Shown here: positions 47,401 to 58,210 of the stretch, in pieces
Position numbering within the stretch: the first letter of the stretch is position 1
How the letters are laid out: each line of letters opens with the position of its first letter
Assembly (NCBI GenBank): GCA_007644065.1
Contig: VJWN01000007.1
Coordinates: forward strand, 1,302,001-1,366,000
DNA length: 64,000 bases
Source of the DNA: Margaritispora aquatica
Taxonomy: Eukaryota; Ascomycota; Leotiomycetes; Helotiales; Discinellaceae
Reading direction: 5' to 3'
Notes under the pieces: model-generated
What the model saw: the letters and a program-made list of their open reading frames with translations, nothing else
Databases searched by the model: none
Told to the model about the DNA's origin: nothing
Made by a program: the position numbers and the translations under genes

Positions 47401-47564
47401 ATGTTGTGTCCACTTTCTTTTCCAGCGTGGCTCTTGACCCTCTTGACCCTCTTGAGGCTTTCATGCACGGCCCAAAGAACATGACTCGCTGCGGGAAGTG
47501 GGGGTTCAGATTCTGTTATGGCAGCGAGAAACTGGAACTTACTCGGTCCCTTAAGCCTGGATGG

Positions 47565-47615
47565 CTGGATGGCTTGGATGGCTGGATGGATGGCTGAATG
47601 ACTGGCTGGCTGGCT
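47565..47615 (+). repeat. GGATGGCT minisatellite
   Basis: Imperfect tandem GGATGGCT/GGCTGGCT units, e.g. GGATGGCTGGATGGCTTGGA, in the gene-poor region. Confidence 0.75.
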
Positions 47616-47812
47616 ATTCATACCTTGTCAAGATTTTCGTCTCAAAAAAGTACGAGGGGCGGAAACCGCGCGCCTCTCGAATAATACTTGTAAGGCAAGA
47701 AACGTAAGGAAAGGTAAGGTAGGAAGGTACGTGAGGTAAGTACCACCGTAAAAACAGCGAGCCACCAAGGGCAAGAAGGAGCACCACGTCGTGCTCACGC
47801 TGCTTCAAAACA

Positions 47813-47845
47813 GAATATTAATATTTTAATATTTTAATATTTTTA
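47813..47845 (+). repeat. AT-only TAATATTT tandem/palindromic repeat
   Basis: A 33-nt stretch made only of A and T with the repeated unit TAATATTT, self-complementary in part; could form cruciforms. Confidence 0.8.
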
Positions 47846-49856
47846 TCGCCCCCTGCCTTGTGAGGTGTTTAGTGTTCTCTCGTTTTGGTTGGTAAGGACA
47901 AGCTTGTCCATTGCACCTCACACTTCACTCACTTCATGCTCCATAGCTTCCATGCAGAATGAAAGAATGCAGAATGCCAGCGCCAGTGCCAGCTAGCTAG
48001 CCTGTCCCTTCACCTTTGTGTTGTCCTTGTCCGGTCTGTGCGTGTCGGCAAGAACCCTGCATTTCTGCATTCGAGATGCTTTTCACTGGAAATTGTTGTC
48101 ACGAGATGACGAAGCATTTTCTCATCAGTATCAGAACTTGGCGCTTGGAGGAAGCCGGCGAAGACTCGGTGAACATTGGACCGTATATCCTGCCACTGTC
48201 AATATGGTCAAACAACTTCTCAAAGTCCCTTGGTGAATCTTTCAATCCGATGCTGTACTTAAAAAATACCGTTTTGTGGAACCATTGTCGTCTGAACAAA
48301 GAAACGCCATCCGTGGAGCCAAAATTCTTGGCGACCAGATCTGATTGCAAAGGATGGGTCCATTATCCACATCCTGAAGCTTTTGATGGTTTGACAGTTT
48401 GATCCTCTGAAGAACAGATCTACCTTCCTCCATGATCGACAGTCATCTTTTCTCATCTGAGCAAGTTGACACGAGTAGTACCCTTGCTGGTCAGAAGTGG
48501 ACGGGAAATCCAGCCACTCAAAATGCCCAAACAGTTGAAGAAATACGAAAATATGCACAGCATGCGGTATGAAGTCCGAAAGCAGCAGACTTCCTAGTCT
48601 GGTCAGACCATCCACGCCTAGGGTCTTGCGTGGCCTCCCAGGAAGTGTTTGATAGAAAGTACGGAAGTACCCAAAGGCCTCAAGTCCAGCAATTATTCAG
48701 CATTATCAATCGTGGACGGATGAAGGTCGGCTGATCTTGGATCTTGGAAGCGAATATATGGTCTGACGGGTGTTTGACATACGGCAGAAGCGGCATTGCA
48801 TTTTTCTCATCGAATCGTCATGTCGCAGCAAGAAGGTTTAGAAACAATGAGATTAGAAGTCTAATTTAGAAGATTACCTAGATCCGGCAAAAGAAAAGGG
48901 TCTGAAAAGCCCACAAGAGCTGTCAAGCTCAAGTACCGGTACAAGCTCAAACCTGTCCCTGAAAGAACTGGGGATATGGAGCTGAAGGCGGAGGTGAAGA
49001 GGGCCCTTCAAGCCCATCAAAGTTCTTAACGGCGTGGAGGCGGTGGGTGAACCATGAGTTCCATAAGGTTATCTGGTGGAACGCTACCTTTACTCGGTAC
49101 TATGCGGTATGTTTCTTTGCATTGCATCATGGAGTATCAATAACGCTTTTGGCCTGCGCAAGAACCGCCTTCCCAAACAATGCATTTTGCATTGGAGAAG
49201 TTGATCATGATACGCCGACATCCGGGTTGCCCTAAACAGCTTTCCATTAATTGCTGGAAGTCTCAACGCCTGCAAGCTGAGCTGAGCATACAGCAACGAG
49301 CACGAGCATCCTGGCTTGGCCTGGCTTGTCGGGCAGGGTTGACTCGGTGTAAAATATGTCATTGGATGTCGGCGTTTATCCTTGCCCAATGTGATGGGTG
49401 GTCTTCGGCTTTGTTCTGGCTTTCCAGGTTTCTCCCAATGTTCGATGTTTGAAATTTCGATGTCGATAAGCTGCCGCACGCAGGCGACTCGTCCTTGTCC
49501 AGTAAATATGAGATTTCAAGTAGTACTTCTACTTTCACAGTGTATCGTATAAACTCTCGGACCCTTTGAACCGATTCTTTATCAGGAGAGGATGTGGTAC
49601 GAGGGTACTTCCTATCAGCATTCAGCCAATTTGACTATGTTTCGCCACGACAACATTTGCGAGTCCGATGATCGCAAAAATTCCAAACTCGGTAGAGTCG
49701 GAGCTCCGTCGGATGCAAGAGACGAGAGCTGGAACTGATGAATAGCGAGCGACTGGGCATGTTTGCACTTCATCCTATATTGGCCCGGGCCTGCAATTTT
49801 CCCATAAGCAGTCACAAGTGAGAACCTCGCCTATTGTTATTTGCAGCATGTCTAGG

Positions 49857-49874
49857 TAAGGTAAGGTAAGGTAC
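49857..49874 (+). repeat. AAGGT pentanucleotide repeat
   Basis: Tandem GGTAA units (AAGGTAAGGTAAGGTACC), another member of the dispersed AGGT arrays. Confidence 0.75.
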
Positions 49875-51696
49875 CTTAGTTACGAGTAGCATTCAGGAGC
49901 TTGAGGTTCTCAAACATCTTTCATCCTCCATGGTCTCTGGATATCACGGCGTATGTCGGCTTGTCGGCTTTGGAATTCGAGCGAGACAGAATATGGTTAG
50001 CAACTTCTAATATGGACAGGGCATGCCTGTTTCCCTCGGCTTCGGCTCACCTGCCCAATTGCATTTTATTGCGACGAGCGACGAGCGGAAAGTGTAAAGT
50101 GCGTCATCAGCAGTTGAAGAGCGGCAGTCATTCCCTGTCCGCCATGTTGCGCTGGTTTGGGATTCGACTCGCTGTTAGAAGGAGGAAGAAAAACAAAATA
50201 AAAACAAAATACCAAAAAAACTCATACATGATGAAAGTCTGGATACTGGCACTGGTATTTCAAGAACAAAGCTAAGTTCTAATTCCAGAGCCATTATTCG
50301 GAAGTACCATTTCAAGCTAAAATGTAGAACTACAACTCTATCACATCGTTATTGGCGAGCTACGTAGTGGGTGTGGCTGCACCGCTGCAAGTGTGAGGTG
50401 GTGCTGTGCTGGATGGAGCCTGTACTGCAGAAATGGAGACAATTATTGCATCCCGCCGTGCCTATTTACGCCTCTCATTGGGGGACCTGGAAAAGTGGAC
50501 GTCCTGTTCTGGGGGAGGATGCTGTACTCGAAATACAGTACTGAACTGGGAGCGGGTAGACGAACCAAGAATCAGAAAGGCATCATGATGTTGTTGTCGA
50601 TGTCGCAGTCGCTTTTGGCTGTCTTGCCTCTTCCCCCGGAACACCGGCGCTTTGGGTTTCAAAATGGTTCTGCTATCAAGCTTGGCAGCATGAAATTCGT
50701 GGGTGATATGTCCTCCTATGAAGTCTTTTGGCAGGCTAGTGGTCTATCACCGTGAACTGCTTGGCCGAAGGACCAAGATGTTTGAGTGAGGTATGGAGGT
50801 ATGCTTTTGTTCACTCTTTACGAGGAGGCCACCATTGCCAGCAAACGAATCGATTGGTAATCGTTAAAGATGCGCCTGAATATTTGAGATGTCACTAGCA
50901 ATGACATGTAACATGCCCTCCGGTAAATTTGAGACAGATGCGTCATCACCGACGATTCTAAGGTGCTCTGGGTATCTGCTCAATATCTGATATCAATGAA
51001 TGGCAATTAGAGCAGAATTTAGTGCATGGCCTAGTGATTCTAGATAGCAGAGTTAATCACAGCTGGCCATCTACCTCTCGGTAAGTAGGATTGCCATTGC
51101 AACACCTATGCTCGAATGCTCGAATTGTGTTTGTCCAAAAGGAGGTTAGTTGCGATCGAAGGACGATTGTGTGAACAAATAAGAGCACACAATACCTGGT
51201 ACAAGACCTATTGTTCGCACATGTCGCTTTGTCGTCATCAAAGAGCAACAAGTGTCAAGCAAGAGTCAAGCAACTCAGGTTCTTGTCGTGCTGGATCACA
51301 TCCAACAAGCACGCCCTCTGGCACCTCGCCTATGAACCTCCAAGCCACGCTCAAAGTTCGGCAATTATGAGATGATGAACGGCAGCATAAGGAGATGATT
51401 GCCTCGTAGCAGGGAAGTGATGTGCAAGATCCAATATCAAAGTGAAAGTTAAGTTAGGTAAAGTGCAGTATTCGAATACCATAGAAGCTGATTTACTGCT
51501 GGCATACGAGTAGGGGACCTCTGTGAAATACTCCGACTGATCTAATCCTATTCAAGTAGTATCCCGAGTCCCGAGGAAGGATTGATATCGAATGAGGCTA
51601 AGGTCGGGACCGGTGTTGAGGGACTAAAGGATATTAGGCTAGTTCAGTGGGTGTCAGTAATGCCGTAATGCCTGTTCTGCACAAGACAAGTGTACA

Positions 51697-51727
51697 GTGA
51701 GTGTGAGTGTGAGTGTGAGTGTGAGTG
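51697..51727 (+). repeat. GTGAGT hexanucleotide microsatellite
   Basis: About five uninterrupted GTGAGT units in the far upstream region of the transcription factor gene. Confidence 0.9.
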
Positions 51728-51899
51728 CACAGTGCGCAGTGCACATTTTGGGATGTGTTTCCTGAATGTAAAAGCGGCCTTGGAAATCCCCGAGGTGCTT
51801 TGCACTTGCCCATTATCATCATGCCTTCTTGCCTTCTCGGTCTCATTTTTTAGCTTGGCTTTCGTCTTTCGTCTTTCGTCTTTTACAGAGAATTTCACC

Positions 51900-51904
<5 letters not shown>

Positions 51905-51930
<26 letters not shown>
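51905..51930 (+). repeat. CTG trinucleotide repeat
   Basis: Eight or nine CTG units in the CT-rich presumptive 5' leader of the transcription factor gene; not in a supported coding frame. Confidence 0.9.
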
Positions 51931-52207
51931 TGCTCCTACTACTGCCGCTGCACCAACCACGAAGAAAAAAAAAACAGACGTCCATTTCCATTTTCTCTTT
52001 TCCCATCTCCATTCTCTCCATCTTTTCTATTCTTTCCCTTCTCCCAAACTTCCTAAACAATAATCCGGAAATCTTATTATCGTTCCAACTGCGACTTCGA
52101 CCATTTGTTCGGCCCCTAGTCGCACATTTCGATTATTGGAGAATATTTCCTCTTATTGCCATCCGAACCCCCCAACCCACCACACCCACATCATCGAGGT
52201 CCTCTCA

Positions 52208-52244
52208 ACTCACCTCACCTCACCTCACCTCACCTCACCTCACC
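52208..52244 (+). repeat. CACCT pentanucleotide repeat
   Basis: Seven tandem CACCT units in the leader of the transcription factor gene. Confidence 0.9.
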
Positions 52245-52959
52245 CTCTCACACCAACCATCCCCCATCTCATCCGATAGAACAAATCAATTCAGTACGTA
52301 TTCAATTATTTTCTTTTTCCTTTGTGTGTTTGCATGTTAGGTCTGGCTTTTGGGACTGCCGATCCAACCGCGCTGCCACTTACACCACTACCTTACCTTA
52401 CCTTACCTACTACTGCCACTGCCACTGCCACTTCGAGCTGCTGCACCTCTTTTTTCTCAAGTCTCAAAAATTTTGTCTCCACCACGCGTTTAATATTGCC
52501 CTGTCCGCCTCAAAGTCGCACTCCCCACCCACCCTTGGGACCACTCGACGGTTAAAGTCGTCGACGTGCTCCACTTAAGCATCAACAACAATTGACTTGA
52601 TCTTGAGCCTCAAGTACGACGACGCGTCCAACTTTTTCATTGTCTTCACGAGTTATGGAGGGCATTGTGTATTGACCGGTTCTCTAGTTCAACCCCCCGC
52701 TACTCCATTACCGCTTTTTCCTCGACGCGACCTCAACAAACAAATCTCGACCTCGCTCCACTCTGTCTCTGCGTGGATTCGACACCCAGAAGTTTGATAT
52801 TCTGCAACGACAAAAATTTTCGTCAGGCCACACGATACAAAGCAATTGAAGCTCCAATCAGATCCAGGAACTCCCTGACATCATATCGGTGACGCAATCG
52901 CAAGACTCGAATGGTTTCTTTACGGCCTATCTAAAGTTGCGATCAACCAACCCTCTGCC

Positions 52960-55900
52960 ATGGAATATTCGAATGGAATGAACGGCCATAATCAAAATTA
53001 TCAGGCACATCAACCACTCCCACTGATCTCTCCATCCCAACTTCAACAACAAAACCAAACCACCCTACCTCCTCTGCAAAATCCTCAAAGTGCTATGATG
53101 TACCACAACAGCGCACCTCATACCCCGAGAACCCCGGGAACTCCCAACACACCTGGATCTGCCAACAACATGGGTGGTTTCCCTCAGATGAGAGGAAACC
53201 AGGGATACCAGATGATGCAGAATACTTATCCTCCACCTCCCCAACAGCAACAACAGCAGCAACAGCAGCAGCAACCACCTTACAGAACTAGCAGTTCTAT
53301 GATGGGCCCTTCGATTGCAGCAATGTCCCACCCTCAAGCTATTGCTCCTGCTCCGAACCGCATGGGCCATCAACCTCTGCGACCAATGCCCGCGAATGGT
53401 GCGATGCATTTGCAAAACATGCCATACGCACAAGGCGGAATGATGCAACTTCAAGAGATGGAGCAACAGCCAACTCACGTTGTGGGATCTCAAGGTCGAC
53501 GCGGAATCCTGCCAAGTGCTCCTGGTCGACCTGTGGTCACAGCAGCGACCTCGGGCAAGAATGCCTTGATACCCCAAAAGGATGCTGATGGCAAGTTTCC
53601 TTGTCCTCACTGTACCAAGACATACCTTCATGCCAAGCATTTGAAGCGCCATCTTCTTAGACGTAAGTTCATTATTTTTTACCATTCTGGTGTGATTCTA
53701 ATCCAGATCAGACACTGGTGACCGACCTTACATGTGCGTATTGTGTAGAGATACCTTCTCCCGGAGCGACATCTTGAAGCGTCATTTCCAGAAGTGCTCG
53801 ATCCGTCGCGGAAACCCGACTGGTGCCAGTCACTTGTCGCATGCACAATCCCACTTGAAGAAGCCAAACTCTGGCCCACACAAGAGCACCAATTCGATGA
53901 ACGAGGGTGATATGATGGGCGGCAACGGCATGGCCAACAATAACAATAATGGCATGCCTCTTTTCGGCGTCATTCCCGACGGCAGCATTCCCGACGCGGG
54001 CTCCAACCTCACCGATGAGCAGGCTGAGCAACTTCGAGCAGACGGTTTAAAGAGACTTGGTGCTGGTGGAGGAAATGGGCAACGCATGACTGGGCCTGGC
54101 CCAGTGGGCTCGAACCGGGCAAGTTTTGAACAAAACTTCTCCGGTATCGCGAGTTCCATGCCCCCTGGTATGATTCCTTCACTCGCGTTCAGTATGCCCC
54201 ACGGACAGAATGGTCACTCATACAATCAGGGCTATGATTACTCCTCACATGGCACCGCCGCCAATGCACCGTCGAACGGACAAGACTGGTCGCAAATGTT
54301 TCAACCCACGGCGCAAGATGGCTTCATTGCCCCTTACAACTCAAACATCAATAACTCGCAAGTATCAATCAAAACGGAGTCTGCTGCTTCAAACAGTGGC
54401 CTTTTTACAGGAATGTACCCTGGCGCATCAAATGGCCTCACCAATAGCTCGAACTTCCCTACCTGGAACCTACAAAACGACCCCCTCGACGAGATATCCA
54501 ACCGACTCATCTACTTTTGCTATCCCAGCAACCAAATCATCGGCCGCAACAATGATATCAGAAAATACCTAACAGCACAAAACATCAAACACTTTTTAGA
54601 TCAGTACACTAGCTTCCAGGGACATTTCCCTCTCATCCACATCCCAACTTTCCGTATTGGTGAAGTTTACGAAGGACTTCTTCTCGGCATGATATGCATT
54701 GGCGCCGTCTATTCCGATCGTGCCAGCCCAACTCAAGTCCGCGACATGATGGAACTTGCCAAGTCAGTTATTGAGCGACAATCTTCAATCTATGCAACTA
54801 TTGCGCGAGAGCAGAGCGGAGAATCTAGCTATGGCTCCGAGACCATCGGCTCCAGTAAATCCGAGCTCGAACAAATCACGGCCATTTTCATGATGCAAGT
54901 TCTTTTCACCTGGCATGGAACTCCAGTCCAACGCGAGAAAGCTCGACGGGAATTTCCATTGATTGCTGACCTTGCGCGAAGAGCTGGTCTGACAAAACCC
55001 ATGACCAATACACCTTTCAGCGTCCTACACCAACCTAATGTTACTGTTGAGAACTTTAACGCAGCTAGCTTTGATTGGAACGCCTGGGTTGAGCAAGAAA
55101 AGCGATCTAGATTGATGTTTACTTTATACCTTCTTGATGCAGCAATGGTTACTTACTTCAATATTCCTCCTCGTTTTAAGAAGGATGAGATTCGCCTTCC
55201 TCTTCCTGCAGACGATGCCGCTTGGGATGCACGATCCGCTGGTGAGTGCGCGGAAGCCTTAGGATTGCATGGCCCGCTCGTTGCGCGTACAAAGAACCCC
55301 AGCGGAAGTCGCCGTCCTAAACAACCAGAAATGCATTCAGCACTGAACACCTTGTTGCAGAACAATTGGGATATCTCACCTGGCATGACCAACCTTTACT
55401 CGAAATTCATTCTCATTCATGCGTTGCATGTCCAGCTTTGGAATGTTCACAAGTCAATATCTCAAGAAGCGTCGCAACAGCCATTGGCATTTCCATCAAG
55501 TGGTACATCTACTCCAATCTCACAACACGATTGGGCTCGTGGCATTGATCCTATTGGAAGTGGTCCTCATAGTGCAAATAACAGTGGACGTGCTACTCCT
55601 GTTGATCCCTCCACTAGCCAGCCATTGAAGACAATCAACAATGCGTTTGATAAGTGGAAGAAATCTTGGGATGAAGACATGGCTGCGCAATACCCACCTT
55701 CATCTGGACACTATCATCGATTCGGCTTCTGCAGAGACGCCGTTCACTTTTACTGGCTTGCAAAGTATTTGATGAAGCAAAACCGTCCTCTGGAATGGCA
55801 ATTGGCTCCAGATCAAAGATTCTCGCAAATCATGAGCCTCTTGAAGTCTGTCAAGACCTGGGTTGTGTCGGACAGCGCAAAACGTGGCGAGGAGCTTGGA

Positions 55901-56038
55901 TCTGTTTCTGACGTTGACAAAGATTACGGACTGACTGATTTGACGCTCGATATGAAAATGCTCTTCAAGCCGATCAACAAACAACTCGATTCTCCTGTTC
56001 CTGGGGTGCATACAAACATTGGAAGTGCTATGGGTTGA
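52960..56038 (+). CDS. C2H2 zinc finger / fungal-specific transcription factor
   Basis: Two exons (52960-53662, 53712-56038) across a 49-nt intron give 1009 residues. The first 200 residues are Gln/Pro/Asn-rich with an 11-Gln run (typical activation or prion-like sequence). Two adjacent zinc fingers follow: CPHCTKTYLHAKHLKRHLLRH, split by the intron, and CVLCRDTFSRSDILKRHFQKC, the last ligand being Cys. The HTGDRPYM linker between them is the canonical TGERP-type linker. The C-terminal half is a Fungal_trans domain (PF04082 type): FLDQYTSFQGHFPLIHIPTF, GLLLGMICIGAVYSDRASPT, ITAIFMMQVLFTWHGTPVQR, FDWNAWVEQEKRSRLMFTLY. This C2H2 plus Fungal_trans combination is known from a small set of ascomycete regulators; I cannot assign a named orthologue. 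The leader is long, repeat-rich and may contain an intron (GTACGT at about 52295 to TTAG near 52340). Confidence 0.93.
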
Positions 56039-57115
56039 AAATAGAGGGATTGGGCGGCACACTATAGAGGGGTCTACCTCCGACGAGGTCGCATGGCACG
56101 GGCGTTGTTGCTTTATTACGTTGATTTCCTTATTTCCTTTCTTTTCTCTTGCATGGACGGGGGGGGATCAAAATCACCTCAAAAGTTTCCATATTTGTGT
56201 ATAGGGTGGTATGTCATGTTTTTACCTGCATAGGCGGCGACCGAGGGATCAGCTTGTTCTGATGTTTGCTTGCAACTCAGATTGAGGTTTATGTGTGCTT
56301 CATGGGGCGATGATGAATATGAAATCGCAGGAGACATCAACGGCGCGGCATTTAGACGGCGGGGTTTGCTTTGCATTTTCACGCTTGGAGGTGGTTTTTG
56401 TTTACGAGTGGCTAGTAGATTAGAGTAGAGTACGTTTGGCAATGGATCAAACTCGATGGGCATATTCTCGAGGTTCCTTCTGAATTTGATGTTTACACCT
56501 TGAATTCATATCAATATATTCGGCATGGTTATATCTCAGCAAATCTCACGCTCTTTTAACAGTCCGCATTCGATATTCACTAAGCCCTGTGGATCAAACA
56601 ATGGATTTGGCATAAACTAAGTTGTCTCGACCGACTTAACTTTGAGTTTCGATGGTTCGACTCCAAGGCTCTCCACTTGAGCGGGAGATGATGCCATTAC
56701 AAGGCAATGCGATCAGGAAGGTAGATATCATCATGGACGCTGTAGTGGTCGTGGAGCCATCCATCTATATCCACACACACAAAGTAGTATATCCACAGAT
56801 TTCACTACCCTCCATCCCTTCTCTTCTCCACTGGTGGACCGAGTAGAACTTTACTCCAACCTCACGTCTGTCGCTAGGTTGGATGGTAGATAGATAGGTT
56901 TTGCACAGCGTGTGGGAAGGTGCTGGTTGTGTGCTAATTATGGTTATGAGAGGGTGTAAAGTGTTTCCTGTGTCCCAGGTTCCAGATCCCAAATCTCAAT
57001 GCCCAGCATCTCCCATCTCTTATATCCCATGGTATGAATACAATGTAATATCAGGTATCATTCGTAATCATACAAGCAATCCAACCGAACCACACAACCT
57101 CGAGCCATGAGCGCA
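56039..57115. other. Convergent 3' flank
   Basis: Between the 3' ends of the transcription factor gene and the small membrane protein gene. It holds a G9 run at about 56159-56167 and otherwise unremarkable sequence. A T-arm-like GGTTCGACTCC at 56653 has no matching tRNA arms. Confidence 0.5.
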
Positions 57116-57465
57116 TCACTTCTCTCGCTCCACAACCTCGATCCGCGGTAACATCTTGCCCAGCGCCTGCCTGTCCTCCTCCTTGGGCTCGAAGCCGAGC
57201 TTCTTCTCCGCGCGGTCTGACACGTACAGGCCGATGGTGCCCCAGGCCAGGAAGGCGGCGCCGATGGCGATGCGTGTTCGTTGGGGGAGGGCGCGGAATT
57301 TCCTGTTTGTGGGGGGAGGTGGTTGTTAGTTGTAGTTGTGTATGTGTGTGTGCGTGTGAAGGAGTTGAGATGTGAGGTCTGGGATGTGGAATTGGGAGTT
57401 GGGAGGGGATTGAGAATTGGGTCTTGGGGATTAATTGTGTGAGAGACATACTGATGGAGACTCAT
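57116..57465 (-). CDS. 66-residue single-pass membrane protein, probably mitochondrial
   Basis: A 14-nt first exon (57452-57465, MSLHQ) is joined across a 149-nt intron (57303-57451, GTATGT...AACAG) to 57116-57302. The product reads MSLHQKFRALPQRTRIAIGA, then AFLAWGTIGLYVSDRAEKKL, then GFEPKEEDRQALGKMLPRIE and a short charged end. It has one transmembrane helix (about residues 16-32) after a basic N-terminus, and a charged C-terminal domain with the pattern SDxAEKKLGFxPxEEDxxxL, which I have seen in small conserved fungal proteins that I associate with mitochondria. Function not known to me. Neither exon alone would be called as a gene because the start is separated from the body by the intron; the GC-rich, codon-biased exon 2 supports coding. 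Confidence 0.75.
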
Positions 57466-58210
57466 TGTCGCATGAAAAGGTGAGCAGGAAAAGACGACAA
57501 GGCTGCGACGACGTGGTTGAGAGTCGCTGATCGCCAAGCTTTGGATTTCTTCGAAAGCGGTTTAGGGTCTTTGGAGTGGGCATCTATCCACCCCACGATG
57601 CAGCAGCTGGGATTATTTTCAGCCATGGCATCATCCCACTCGTATTGTGATATTTTGAAGGGGGGAAACAGTTACAAGTACTGGTACATCCCACTGCATG
57701 CCATTGCATTCCATCTCATCCCATCTCAATTAAACTCCTTCCTATCAGCTGAACTTGTCTCGTTTCACGTTTTCGCTGCGTCGGTATCAGCCTCGTCCCT
57801 CACCCAGACTTGATACACGACCCAGTCTCTCCGGTGCGGTGATACGGAGCACAGCGTTCGTTTGTGGCCAGTCGATTGTGGTATGTCTGCTTTTTCTGGT
57901 GCATGTTATGTGGTTTTTCCCGTGCTTTCGGTGAAGGTTGGAGATGCGGAGGGAGGGGACGACGTGAGAACTGGAATGTGTAGCCGAGTGGTTATTCATG
58001 CGTTGATGGGCTTTTTTGGGGGTGTCGTTGTTTTTGATATCTGCCTGGTATTTGATCAGCCTTGGTGTTAAGTAATTGTGATAATGTTTCGTTTCCTTGC
58101 TGTGTGTAAATATCTAGAGAGTTGGTGGAATTCTTAGTCTCCTCCTGCTGCTTCTCTTCTTGACTTTTCAAATTGTCCGTTTTCAATCCAGCAAATCCAG
58201 AATCTTCAAT
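57466..58210. other. Divergent intergenic region
   Basis: Upstream of the small membrane protein (-) and the F-box gene (+). Short CATTCCATCTCATCCCATCT-type repeats occur near 57705-57727. No exon seen. Confidence 0.5.

Larger units (their letters stand above)
43311..52959. other. Gene-poor region of about 9.6 kb
   Basis: The largest gap in the window. Except for a tentative Ser-rich gene at 44031 and the leader of the transcription factor from about 51.9 kb, no frame shows recognisable protein features on either strand. It holds simple repeats (listed separately), a C12 run at about 43615-43624, AGGT arrays (46355, 47706-47742, 49857-49874) and otherwise unique sequence. It may be mainly promoter and non-coding RNA territory; see findings. 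Confidence 0.5.

Noticed and set aside
48016..48402. 128-codon plus-strand frame
   Set aside because: No recognisable domain and competing frames on both strands; not supported as a gene.
51697..52244. CRISPR-like regular repeats
   Set aside because: Units are 3-6 nt direct tandem repeats without spacers in a eukaryotic genome; simple microsatellites.
56640..56680. tRNA-like T-arm (GGTTCGACTCC)
   Set aside because: T stem does not pair, no acceptor, D or anticodon stem at the right distances.
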